This document shows, in pieces, positions 1 to 11,519 of a DNA stretch of 64,000 nucleotides; the stretch's first letter is position 1, and each line of letters opens with the position of its first letter. Where the stretch lies: the NCBI GenBank assembly GCA_947044405.1, contig CAMRHE010000461.1, positions 186,001 through 250,000 of the forward strand, written 5' to 3'. The notes below the pieces were generated by a model. It did no database searches, was not told the DNA's origin, and saw only the letters and a list, made by a program, of their open reading frames with translations. This DNA is from Leptodactylus fallax (taxonomy: Eukaryota; Chordata; Amphibia; Anura; Leptodactylidae). The translations under genes were made by a program, and so were the position numbers.

Positions 1-193
1 AGTCCAGCTGTGTGTAATTTAGTCTCAGTATAAATACACCTGTTCTATGAAGGCCTACTAAGTATATGTACCTACTAGAGTGGGGCAAATCAATTCGCAA
101 AACACTGATTCCGCCAGTGCTAATCTGAAAAATTTCTGTCTGTTCAGGGTTTTTGTTTTGGTTAGCCAATATAATAATAATACATTTTATTTA
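1..193. other. AT-rich flank, no gene
   Basis: No coding signal. The stretch near 68-110 (tagagtggggcaaatcaatt) resembles the outer end of frog hAT elements whose termini begin tagagatg, compare the end at 47093, but it is too short to classify. Confidence 0.3.
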
Positions 194-195
194 TA

Positions 196-840
196 CACAC
201 GTGGACACAATTGTTGGTAACCCTCGTTTAATGAAAGAAAAACCCACAATGGTCACAGAAATAACTTGAATCTGACAAAAGTAATAATATATAAAAATTC
301 TATGAAAATGAACAAATGAAAGTCAGACATTGCTTTTCAACCATGCTTCAATTTTTTTTTAAATGAAAACTCATGAAACAGGCCTGGACAGAAATGATGG
401 TACCCTTAACTTAATATTTTGTTGCACAACCTTTTGAGGCAATCACTGCAATCAAACGATTCCTGTAACTGTCAATGACACTTCTGCACCTCTCAACAGG
501 TATTTTGGCCCACTCCTCATGAGCAAACTGCTCCAGTTTTCTCAGGTTTGAATGGTGCCTTTTTCAGATGTCATGTTTCAGCTCCTTCCAAAGATGATCA
601 ATAGGATTTAGGTCAGGGCTCATAGAAGGCCACTTCAAAATAGTCCAATGTTTTCCTCTTAGCCATTCTTGGGTGTTTTTAGCTGTGTGTTTTGGGTCAT
701 TATCCTGTTGCAAGACCCAAGACCTGCAACTGAGACCAAGCTTTCTGACACTGGGCAGCACATTTCTCTCTAGAATTTCTTGATAGTCTTGAGATTTCAT
801 TGTAACCTGCACAGATTCAAGACACCCTGTGCCAGATGCA
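196..840 (-). mobile_element. Tc1-like transposon, 3' fragment
   Basis: The left edge has a Tc1-type terminus (cacacgtggacacaattgtt) next to a TA at 194-195, the usual target of Tc1/mariner elements. About 640 bp of the 3' half remain, covering the transposase C-terminus, the 3' untranslated part and one terminal repeat. The 5' half is missing beyond about 840, so no second terminal repeat is present and the copy is dead. Confidence 0.85.
411..839 (-). pseudogene. Tc1 transposase, C-terminal part
   Basis: This is the second half of a DDE transposase that would cut and paste its element at TA sites. The second catalytic Asp lies in [10 protein letters not shown] and the catalytic Glu region in PDLNPIDHLWKELK, where the expected Glu of the NPIEHLW motif is replaced by Asp. 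A TGA stop follows KHDI where related copies have Trp (the [12 protein letters not shown] region). The frame then continues to a GCATKY-type C-terminus ending near 411. The N-terminal helix-turn-helix and the first Asp are absent. The Glu-to-Asp change and the stop both argue for long inactivity. Confidence 0.85.
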
Positions 841-1040
841 ATCTATGAGGTAGAGGGGCTGACACAAGAGGTAGCAATGGCGGCATCTGAGGTAGCATTG
901 CTTATATAATGGTCAGACAATTTTGTAATAGAGATTACTATCATTACACATATATAAAGCTGTATGAACCGTCACCAATCATGTTCCTTTAATGTGCAGA
1001 TAGTGCCTGGCCATATAAAGTTAGTCTGTATTAGTGCAAG

Positions 1041-2371
1041 GGTTATGTCACAGGATGACATATATTATTGAGTGTTATCAGTATAAAGATAACAGGGGGC
1101 CTAGGACCGAGCCCTGAGAAACCCCAATGGCAAGGGGAAGAGGGGAGAAACAGAGCCCGCAAATGATACACAGAAAGTATGGTCTGAGAGATAAGAGGAG
1201 AACCAGGAGAGCGTGGTGTCTGTGAGGCCGACAGAGCGGAGCATAGTGAGGAGAAGTTGATGGTCAACAGTGTCAAATGCTGCTGAGAGATCCAGAAGAA
1301 TAAGCAGGGAGAAGTCACCATTGGATTTAGCCGTCAGGAGATCGTTGGAGACTTTTGTGAGGGCCGTTTCAGTAGAGTGCAGAGTGCGGAAGACAGATTT
1401 TAAAGGGTCAAGAAGAGAGTTAGCAGAAAAATAGTGGATTAAACGAGAATAGACCAAGCGTTCCAAGATTTTGGAGATGAATGGGAGGTTAGAGACGGGT
1501 CAATAGTTAGCAGCACAGGACAGGTCAAGGGAGGATTTCTTCAGTAGCGGGGATATGACAGCATGTTTGAAAGAGGATGGGAAAATTCCAGAAGAGAGAG
1601 AGAGGTTAAATATTTTAGTAAGGTAAGTCATGACAGTAGGAGACACAGACTGGAGAAGGTGTGAGGGACAAGGGTCACTACTGCAGGTCATAGAGCGAGA
1701 AGAAGAAAGTAGCTGAGATACTTCCTCTTCTGTAACAGGTTCAAAAGATGAGAATGAACAGTCTGTAAGTGGTTGATGAGGGGATCAATGCCACCTGGGG
1801 ATTGGGCAGTTATTTCCTGACGGATCTTATCAATTTTGGAAATAAGTGGCCAGGTCATCTGCGCTAAGGTCTGTGAATGGCACCTGCACCTTGGGAGTGA
1901 GTAAGGAGTGAAAAGTTTCAAAGAGCCTTTTAGGGTTACAGGAGAGAGAAGAGATGAGAGTGGTGAAATAGGCTTGTTTGGCAAGGTGAAGGGCAGAACT
2001 ATAGATTTTAAGCATAAATTTGAAGTGGAGGATGTCTGCAGGTGTATGTGATTTTCTCCACTGACGTTCAGTACACCTAGAGCACCGCTGAAAAAAAACG
2101 CGTCTTTGGCGTGTGCCAGGGTTGCTGCCTCGCCTCCTGCGTCTAACTTTTCGAGTGGAGGGGGGAGCCGCCTCATCCAATGCACTGTTAATGGTTTCAT
2201 TATAGTGACTGATGGCCAGATTGGGGCAGGAGAGTGAAGAGATGGGGGACAGAGAGGACTGTAGAGTATCTGAGAGGTGTTGGGTGTTAATAGCATGTAA
2301 ATTCCTATATGTATAATGAGTAGGTGTGTCCTGTGAAGGAGAGAAAGCACTGATGGTTAGAGACAGAAGGT
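1041..2371 (-). pseudogene. L2 LINE linker and reverse transcriptase, partial
   Basis: Continues the L2 polyprotein after the Penelope-derived insertion. A basic linker (KVRRRRRGSN, ERQWRKS) and the NPKRLFETFHSLLTP block are followed by RT motifs. These include the SGIFPSSFKHAVISPLLKK and [10 protein letters not shown] blocks, an [11 protein letters not shown] stretch, and catalytic motif A in [16 protein letters not shown], whose first Asp is intact. The domain ends at LGP of the PQGSVLGP block, and the YADD-type motif C is missing. At least three frame changes are needed to read it, near 1690, 1500 and 1110. Confidence 0.8.
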
Positions 2372-2385
2372 TATGATCAGAGAGG

Positions 2386-2495
2386 AAGAGTGAAGAAATC
2401 AGGTGATACCTTTTAGAGGCTGAGTATATTTATAAGTAAGCTTTCAGAAGACTAGCTTCCTTCATCAGACATGGTGTTATACAAGAACTCACTAC
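2386..2495 (-). mobile_element. Penelope-like tail fragment with 14-bp target duplication
   Basis: A 110-bp insert in the L2 element, flanked by tatgatcagagagg at 2372-2385 and again at 2496-2509. The insert matches the outer part of the Penelope-like element at 24296-24924 in inverted orientation: both contain tgtctgatgaa(g/c)gaagct and a run reading ggtgatacctttta or its complement. It carries no coding sequence. Confidence 0.75.
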
Positions 2496-2509
2496 TATGA
2501 TCAGAGAGG

Positions 2510-3260
2510 GGCAGAGAAGAGTTAGTAAATTTAGAAAATGTGAGTAGTCGATGGAAGACAAGATCAATGGTGTTGCCATCTACATGTGTGGCGGAAGAGA
2601 AAAGCAGTGAAAGACCAAAAGTGGTTATTGAGAGAAACTGTGAGGCAGCTGAGGAGACAGGGGTGTCAGTGGGGATGTTAAAGTCACCAATGATGAGGGT
2701 AGGAATTTCACTGTATAAAAAGAGGGGAAGCCAAGAAGTGAAGTGATCCAGAAACTGGTAGGGTGAGCCAGGTGGACGGTAGATCACAGCTGCATGTAAG
2801 GAGAGTGGGTGGAAAAGTCTAATAGCATGGACTTCAAATGAGGGGAATGTGAGTGAGGGTACTGGTGGGATGACCTGAAAAGTGCACTGGGGTGACAGAA
2901 GTATACCTACCCTTCCTGTTGTCAGGCCTAGAAGTGTGTGAGAAATGTAGACCGCCATGAAACAGAACAGCAGGGGAGGCTGTATCAGACTACTGGATTC
3001 AGGTTTCAGTAAGGACGAGCAGGTTGAGAGATTTACTGATGAATAAGTCATTAATATATTCTACTTTGTTACATACTGAGCGTGCTTTCCAGAGAGAACA
3101 GTTAAAAGAGACAGGAGAAAGATAAGGAGAGGGAAGACGGCAAATATTGATAAGGTTTGTAGGATTTCTATGTGTGCGGGAAGAGGAAAAATTAGGGAAA
3201 GAAGGAGGGCCAGGGTTTGGAGAGATGTCCCCATCAGCTATGAGGAGCAAAATGGACAGA
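2510..3260 (-). pseudogene. L2 LINE APE-type endonuclease
   Basis: This is the N-terminal part of the L2 polyprotein, which would nick target DNA for target-primed reverse transcription. Visible landmarks are a NPGP motif at the start, LWKARSVCNKVEYINDLF, the AVIYRPPGSPYQFL block, the catalytic IGDFNIP block and a degenerate SDHS near the C-terminus. The last is the place where endonucleases of this class carry the SDH active-site motif. The reading frame shifts between the first 80 residues and the rest near 3000-3050. The frame then runs into the Penelope-derived insertion just downstream. Confidence 0.8.
3207..3236 (-). other. 2A-like GDISPNPGP motif
   Basis: The minus strand reads LLLIADGDISPNPGPP at the beginning of the L2 polyprotein. 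The core NPGP with an upstream GD(V/I)E is the hallmark of 2A ribosome-skipping peptides, known from the N-termini of some non-LTR retrotransposons. Here the usual Glu before x-NPGP is replaced by Ser-Pro, so activity is doubtful. Confidence 0.55.
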
Positions 3261-3562
3261 GACAGAAGGTGGTTCAGTGATTTATGTAGACGCTTACGCT
3301 GCTAAAAGAAGTATAGGGTTTGAGGTGGTTAAAGAGAGTGAAAAGTGTGTTAGAGCTGTCCATGGGAAAAGGAAGAAGAGAGGGACTTATGTAGATAGTG
3401 TGCACTGGTGGTACAGATGGAGGGGAGTTCTGCAGGAAGACAAATGTTAAGATAGTAAGTGACAGTGCAGCTCTATCATACCATGTATTAAAGCTTGTTG
3501 TTTTGGGTTTAAGTTTACCTGGTGTTCTTCAAATAGTTTGCTTGTCTTGTGCCCTGTCTAAG

Positions 3563-3632
3563 TGCCATGTATAAGTGCACTTTGTTTAATATTCACTTAG
3601 GTTAAGATGGGAGCTGGATTAGGAAATGCCCC
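3563..3632 (+). repeat. Direct repeat, copy 1
   Basis: About 60 bases centred on aagtgcactttgtttaatat and ttaggttaagatgg recur at 5684-5746. The two copies bracket the Tc1 at 3674-5309. The surrounding 3331-3673 shows no gene. Confidence 0.6.
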
Positions 3633-3673
3633 CCTGCATTGGAAATGCTTCCCCCATAAGCTGTATCTACTTA

Positions 3674-5309
<1,636 letters not shown>

Positions 5310-5311
5310 TA

Positions 5312-5958
5312 TATAGGGATGCAGAGCTTCATAACTAGCAATAATTTAAGTAATTAACCAATTAATCAACAAACTGTGGCACATGAGGAGACTGAGCTAT
5401 GTATGTATAAATAAACACTGACCAGGTAACTACCATAAAATCACAGAGCATCAAAAGACTGACACTAGTACAGATAAGAACACATGAAATTGCAAAAATA
5501 CAGACTTCATGAAAGGCTAGGATAAGGTTCAGTAAACAGTAAGACTTAGGTGTAATAGAAGATAGATAGAAGTTACCATTCAAATTTATAGTATGAGTTG
5601 AAGGTAGATGAACAGCATGCAGAGGTGAATGGAAGATGAAGTTACCTGTATGATGAGAAGAAGAGTGAAGGTCAGAATCATGCCAAGTGTAAGTGCACTT
5701 TGTTTAATATGCACTTAGGTTAAGATGGACGCAGCATTATGAAATGCCAATATACATACAAACTGCAAAACACTTTTCTGCCTGTGCTATTCTAAAAAAT
5801 CTAACTTCTTAAGGGTTTTTTTGTTTAAATAAAATACATATAAACTGCCATCATTGTAATGGCAAAAAACCCCAATCTGACTGCCGCAGCTCTACACTAA
5901 TATTCACTGACCAGTTTACCCAGTTAGTGCTTTGATATTTTTCCTGAAATAGTGTTTT
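5312..5958. other. AT-rich spacer, no gene
   Basis: I see no gene. The second copy of the short direct repeat lies at 5684-5746. Confidence 0.5.
5684..5746 (+). repeat. Direct repeat, copy 2
   Basis: Matches 3563-3632 (gtaagtgcactttgtttaat then cacttaggttaagatgg). Confidence 0.6.
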
Positions 5959-5967
5959 GTAAAAAAA

Positions 5968-6021
<54 letters not shown>
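5959..6021. repeat. A-run followed by (AT)n microsatellite
   Basis: About 26 A residues and then about 18 AT dinucleotides, directly abutting the TA at 6020-6021 where a Tc1-type end begins. Confidence 0.95.
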
Positions 6022-6024
<3 letters not shown>

Positions 6025-6835
6025 TCATATGAAAAAGTTTGGGCACCCCTATTAATCTTAATCATTTTTAGTTCTAAATATTTGGGTGTTTGCAACAGCC
6101 ATTTCAATTTGATATATCTAATAACTGATGGACACAGTAATATTTCAGGATTGAAATGAGGTTTATTGTACTAACAGAAAATGTGCAATATGCATTAAAC
6201 CAAAATTTGACCTTATCCTCCGCAGCAGAGGTGACTCTTGGTCTTCCTTTCCTGGGGCGGTCCTCATGTGAGCCAGTTTCTTTGTAGCGCTTGATGGTTT
6301 TGGCCACTGCACTTGGGGACACTTTTAAAGTTTTCCCAATTTTTCGGACTGACTCCCCTTCATTTCTTAAAGTAATGATGGCCACTCACTTTTCTTTACT
6401 TAGCTGCTTTTTTCTTGTCATAATACAAATTCTAACACTCCATTCAGTAGGACTATCAGCTGTGTATCCACCTGACTTCTGAACAACACAACTGATGGTC
6501 CCAACCCCATTTATAAGGCAAGAAATCCCACTTCTTAAACCTGACAGGGCACACCTGTGAAGTGAAAACTATTTCAGGTGACTACCTCTTGAAGCTCATC
6601 AAGAGAATGCCAAGAGTGTGCAAAGCAGTAATCAAAGCAAAAGGTGGCTATTTTGAAGAACCTAGAATATAAGACATATTTTCAGTTGTTTCACACTTTT
6701 TTGTTAAGTATATAATTCCACATGTGTTAATTCATAGTTTTGATGCCTTCAGTGTGAATCTACAATTTTTATAGTCATGAAAATACAGAAAACTCTTGGA
6801 ATGAGAAGGTGTGTCCAAACTTTTGGTCTGTACTG
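6022..6835 (-). mobile_element. Chimeric Tc1-like element
   Basis: The left end (cagtcatatgaaaaagtttg, then ggcacccctattaatc) belongs to one Tc1 family. From about 6211 to 6835 the sequence closely matches the right half of the different Tc1 at 52899-54446 and ends ttggtctgtactg. TA dinucleotides border both outer ends. The two terminal repeats are unrelated, so this is a hybrid of two elements joined inside the transposase gene. The right terminal repeat is longer here than in the 54-kb copy, which lacks about 70 bp. Confidence 0.8.
6211..6421 (-). pseudogene. Tc1 transposase N-terminus, truncated
   Basis: Only the DNA-binding start of the transposase remains. The ATG at 6421 gives MTRKKQLSKEK, then a TGA where the related copy at 54 kb has CGA. 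Next come VAIITLRNEGESVRKIGKT, the helix-turn-helix segment KVSPSAVAKTIKRYKETGS and the GRPRVTSAAEDK linker. At 6211 the sequence switches to the non-coding end of another Tc1 family, removing the whole catalytic domain. Confidence 0.85.
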
Positions 6836-6837
6836 TA

Positions 6838-9352
6838 TATATAAATAAAAAATATAGTGTCAGAATTGTTGGCAATCACTATTATATTTAAGCAGTGTGC
6901 AGTAAAATGACTGAAAGGAAACAGGGCAGGGGACAAGCAAAAAGAAGTGGAGGAGAAATGTTTCATGTAAGTACTAAGTAATAAGAATGTGCGTAGTAAC
7001 AGCAGCAACACTTCTGGTCTTGACAGCCTTGCCAGTAGCAGTATAGTCATATGTCCTGAGAATAAAGACATTTTTGAAAGCAGTGAAACACAAATGTTGA
7101 GTCAGGGTTCTTCCTTCTCTACCTCCTCTTCTCTTGTAACATGTAATTTACCATATCTTTCTGTCTTTCTGTATTGTCAACCATGTCTTCTTTATTTTCA
7201 CTAATACAGATTCCATTCTCTAGTAGTCATGTGGCATCTGCTGAGAGAGAAATTTCTCATAGCTCAACACCTGATGAATTGGATGAGATCAGACAGTGTT
7301 CTCATTCAGAGGTGGAAAACATGAGTGTTTGTGGAGATAGTAGTGGAAGGGGATGTGCTAATGGTAGTCATGCTGGTAGAGGGACTAGGGGGAAATCTGT
7401 TAGGGCTTAGGGAAATACCATTGCCATGATGAGTCAGAAAAAATGGGAAAGATGATGAAAGTACTGAATCCAATGATGTTTGTATTGCAGATAAGACCTA
7501 GAAACTGAATCAGGATTACAGGGTGATATCATTGGAAGAGGTTGGTGGCAGCTGCAATAGTAAGGATTCCTGTTGATGTGTAGCCCCAAAATCCAAAAAA
7601 CCTGCCTGGGGTAGGTTTAAGGCAAGCCCAGGTGGTGTTGGCACTTGCAGACAAGTTTCCACCGCTGCTAGTGTTGGCGACAGCAGTTATGTGTATTCAT
7701 CTCCTGCCAATATCAGCCACTATCCATAAAGGAATGTGTGTCCAGTAAACAGCAATGTCTGACCAGTCATCTGGCTGGTCTACAACTTGCACCTGACCAA
7801 GTTACTGGCGGGCCGTGCAACTTAGTGGAATCCACTACGTTTATTCAGCTGATGGCATGTGCATAGTCTCGATGGAAATTACTTAGAAGCCATGTGGGAC
7901 TCTCCTTGTAAATGTCCATGTGTCTAGCATGTTCTGTTCTCATGGTCATTAAAATCTTTTTCATTTCAGAGTATATTCTAGCTTTTCAACTGCAGGCCAG
8001 ACATGTGGATATTGTGCCACAAAATGTTTCTTGAAAATATGTAAATTGTCACTCTGCCAACATGATGTTGATGGGGCATTTGCTCCCATACAGGGATAAC
8101 TGGCAGGATAATCCTGGTTATTTTCTGGCTTCCAAGTGCCGTTCCCATGGTCATTAGAATCCTTTCCATTTCAGAAGATATTCTAGCTTTTTTTTGCTGG
8201 CAGGCCAGGCATGCTGATATTGCATGCTGAATGTAATTTTCTTTAATTCTGTAATTGTCACTCCTTGGTGTCACATTTGCTCCAGTACAGAGATAATTTT
8301 TGGTGTTTTTTTTTTTTTTTAATAACATAAATTCTTTGCACATTTTAACTGGCAGACATGCTGGCAGTTTGCCACAGGTTTTGCTTCAAATTCTGGAGTT
8401 GTCAGTGTTAGGATATGTTCACATGGAGTTTTTTTGCTGGCTGAAAAAATCTGCTTCAGGAATTAGGAAACGTTTTTTGACGTGTTTTTTACATGATGTG
8501 GCTTTTGTTGCGTTTTTCATTGCGTTTTTTGCTGTGTTTTTTTTGCTCCAGCAAACTGTATGGACCTGGAAACTTCCCTTTAAAAAAACATCCTTGTGGT
8601 TTTTTATGTGATTTTTGCAAAATCGTGGTTGAAAAACGCATCAAAAACTGAGCCAAAAACCACATCGCGTTTTTTCCACCTCCTTGATTTCAATGGGTTT
8701 TTCAAGATAGGTCATGTCACTTTTTTGATTTTTTTCAACTAGAGGAAAAAAACTGCTACTGACTCCCATTGGAAGGCAAAATAAAATAAAACAAACAATT
8801 CCACTATTGCTTCTTCCAATATCAATACAATGGTAGTGTGGCATTCTGATCCCATAAAAGAATACGTTGTGATAGATTTTTTTTTTTTTTTTGAAAAGCC
8901 ACTTCTTTATCACATTTGAACTAGGAACACAGCCACAAATTTGACTCTCAAATAATAAGCCTGTAGCACTTACAAGTTATCAAAACAGCTTTTTTTTTTA
9001 TAAACATTGCTTTTTGCAATAAAACTGCAATCAGTGTATAAAAACTCATGGTCAAGCACCTTTTCCCCAAAAAACAGGGTAATTTTTGGAATGTTTTAAA
9101 TGTTAAAATGTGTAAAAGCAAGTGGCAACAGATTGTATGGCTAAACTTGGAGTTTCTATCCACTGCTTACCAACCATGCATGTCACTTTCACTTTGACAT
9201 CATTTTGGCTTTGTCTCCCTTAAAAGATTATTCCAGAATTACAATATTTATGAACTATCCTTATTATAGGTCATCGATATCAGTTTGGTGGGGTAAGCAA
9301 ACAAGCATATTAAATATATATTAGAAAGAAAGTTTTAACATATGTATATATA
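6838..9352. other. Unassigned region with low-complexity and duplicated blocks
   Basis: No gene is convincing. Short serine-rich open frames at about 6989-7410 (for example SNSSNTSGLDSLASSSI and SAEREISHSSTPDELDE) resemble the acidic, serine-rich N-terminal regions seen in some BED-type hAT transposases, but no domain is recognisable. The part at 8416-8740 is T-rich with repeated gttttttgctg and gcgttttt words, similar to decayed foldback MITEs elsewhere in the window. Confidence 0.3.
7937..8415 (+). repeat. Degenerate tandem duplication, about 3 units
   Basis: The words tggtcattaaaatctttttc, attctagctttt, gcaggccaga(g)catg and atttgctcc(c)a recur in the same order at about 7945, 8150 and, more weakly, 8345. 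This gives a unit of roughly 200 bp. Confidence 0.6.
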
Positions 9353-9695
9353 CAGGTGCATCTCAATAAATTTGAATATCTTTGAAATGTTAATTTATTT
9401 CAGTAATTAAATTAAAAAAGTGACCGCCTATATTTTCTGGATTGTTTACACACAGAGTGTTCTATTTCAAGTGTTTTATTTCTGTAAGTGTTGATTATGG
9501 ATTACAGGTAATGAAAACTCAACTCTAAGAAAATTAGAGTATTGTGAAAAATACTTAGGTTTCCTAAGCCTTTAAATGGTCCCTTAGTTTGGTTCAGTAG
9601 GACACACAATCATGGAAGACTGCTGATTATGAATTGAATTACTGAATTACTGAAATGAATGAACGTTTCAAAAATATTTTATTGAGATGCACCGA
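9353..9695. mobile_element. Tc1/mariner-type MITE
   Basis: About 340 bp with terminal inverted repeats caggtgcatctcaataaa and its near complement ttattgagatgcacc, flanked by TA. It has no coding capacity. This outer sequence is that of a common fish and amphibian Tc1-related MITE. Its right border touches the start of the next Tc1. Confidence 0.8.
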
Positions 9696-11519
9696 TATAT
9701 TTGGACATTGACACAAATGTTGTTTTTTTTTACCTGTTTACTGAAACATATTCAAGTTAAAGTTATATAATGGACATGGGCATAAGTCCAGACTTTCAGC
9801 TTTCATTTGAGGATATCCACATTAAAATTGCATGAAGGGTTTCGGAGTTTCAGCTCCTTAACATGTGCCACCCTGTTTTTAAAGGGACCAAAAATAATTG
9901 GACAATTGACTCAAGGGCTGTTTCATGGGCAGGTGTGGGCAATTCCTTTGTTATGTCATTCTCAATTAAGCAGATAAAAGGCCTGGAGTTAATTTGAGGT
10001 GTGGTGATTGCATTTGGAATATTTTGCTGTGAAGAAAACATGCGGTCAAAGGAGCTGTCCATGCAGGTGAAACAAGCCATCCTTAAGCTGCGAAAACAGA
10101 AAAACCCATCCAAGAAATTGCTACAATATTAGGAGTGGCAAAATCTACAGTTTGGTACATCCTGAGTAACAAAGAAAGCACTGGTGAACTCATCAATGCA
10201 AAAAGACCTGGACGCCCACGGAAGACAACAGTGGTAGATGATTGCAGAATAATTTACATGGTAAAGAGAAACCCTTTCACAACAGCCAACTAAGTGAACA
10301 ACACTCTCCAGAACAGAATGTAGGTGTATCAATATCCAAATCTACCATAAAGAGAAGACTGCATGAAAGTAAATACAGAGGGTTCACTGCACGGTGCAAG
10401 CTACTCATAAGCCTCAAGAATAAAAGGCTAGATTGGACTTTACTAAAAAAATCTAAAAAAACCAGCACAGTTCTGGAAGAACATTCTTTGGGCAGATGAA
10501 TCCAAGATCAACCTCTACCAGAATGATGAAAATAAAAAAGTATGGTGAAGGCGTGGTACAGCTCATGATCCAAAGCATACCACATCATTTGTAAAACATA
10601 GCGGAGGCAGTGTGATGGCTTGGGCATGCAAGGCTGCCAGTGGCACTGGGTCACTAGTGTTCATTGATGACACAGGACAGAAGCAGCCAGATGAATTCTG
10701 AGGTATTCAGAGACATACTGTGTGCAAATCCAGCCAAATGCAGCTAAACTGATTGGTCGACATTTCATAATATAGATGGACAATGACCCAAAACATAAAG
10801 CCAAAGCAACCCAGGAGTTTATTAAAGCAAAGAAGGGGAATATTCTTGAATGGCCAAGTCAGTCACCTGATCTCAACCCAATTGAGCAGCATTTCACTTG
10901 TTAACCCCTAAAGGACACAACCCAAAAGTGCGTTAAGGACCAGGCCTTGTTTTTCAAAACTGACATGTGTCACTTTATATGGCAAGAACTTTGAGACGCT
11001 TTAATTTAAAAAGTGATTTTAAGATTGTTTTCTCGTGACACATTGTACTTCATGTTAGTGGTAAACACTAATCAATATTTTTATATTTATTTATAAAAAA
11101 ATATGATATTTGATGGAAATTTGGAAAAAAATTGCAATTTTCAAAATGTGAAATTCTCTGCTTTTCAGACAGATAGTCATACCACCCAAACACATTTAAT
11201 AAATATTATCTACCATATCTCTGCTTTATATTGGCATAATCTTTTAATCGTCCTTTAATTTTTTAGGGACCACTTCAGTTCTGAAGGGGATTATAAAGGC
11301 ATATATATTAGAAACCCCCCCATAAATCACCCCATTTTCAAAACTGCACCCCTGAAATAATTCAAAACAGCATTTGGGAAGTTTGTTAACCCTTTAAGCA
11401 TTTCACAAGAATTAAAACAATATCGAGGTGAAATTTAGACATTTCATTTTTTTTTCCACTAATCCCTTCATTTAGCCCTAAAATTAACACATTCACAAAG
11501 GGTTAAAGGAGAAAATACA

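Larger units (their letters stand above)
1041..3330 (-). mobile_element. L2-clade LINE, truncated and decayed
   Basis: A non-LTR retrotransposon on the minus strand with, in order, an NPGP-type leader motif, an APE-like endonuclease, a linker and the first half of the reverse transcriptase. It stops near 1041, before the catalytic FADD box, so the 3' end is lost. The frame changes several times, and a 110-bp Penelope fragment sits at 2386-2495. The linker (ERQWRKS, LHLAKQAYF, NPKRLFETF) and the RT core ([11 protein letters not shown]) are typical of fish and amphibian L2 elements. Confidence 0.85.

Noticed and set aside
8416..8740. Hammerhead-like or regulatory T-rich hairpins
   Set aside because: Only low-complexity gttttt words; no core motif or stable pairing was found.
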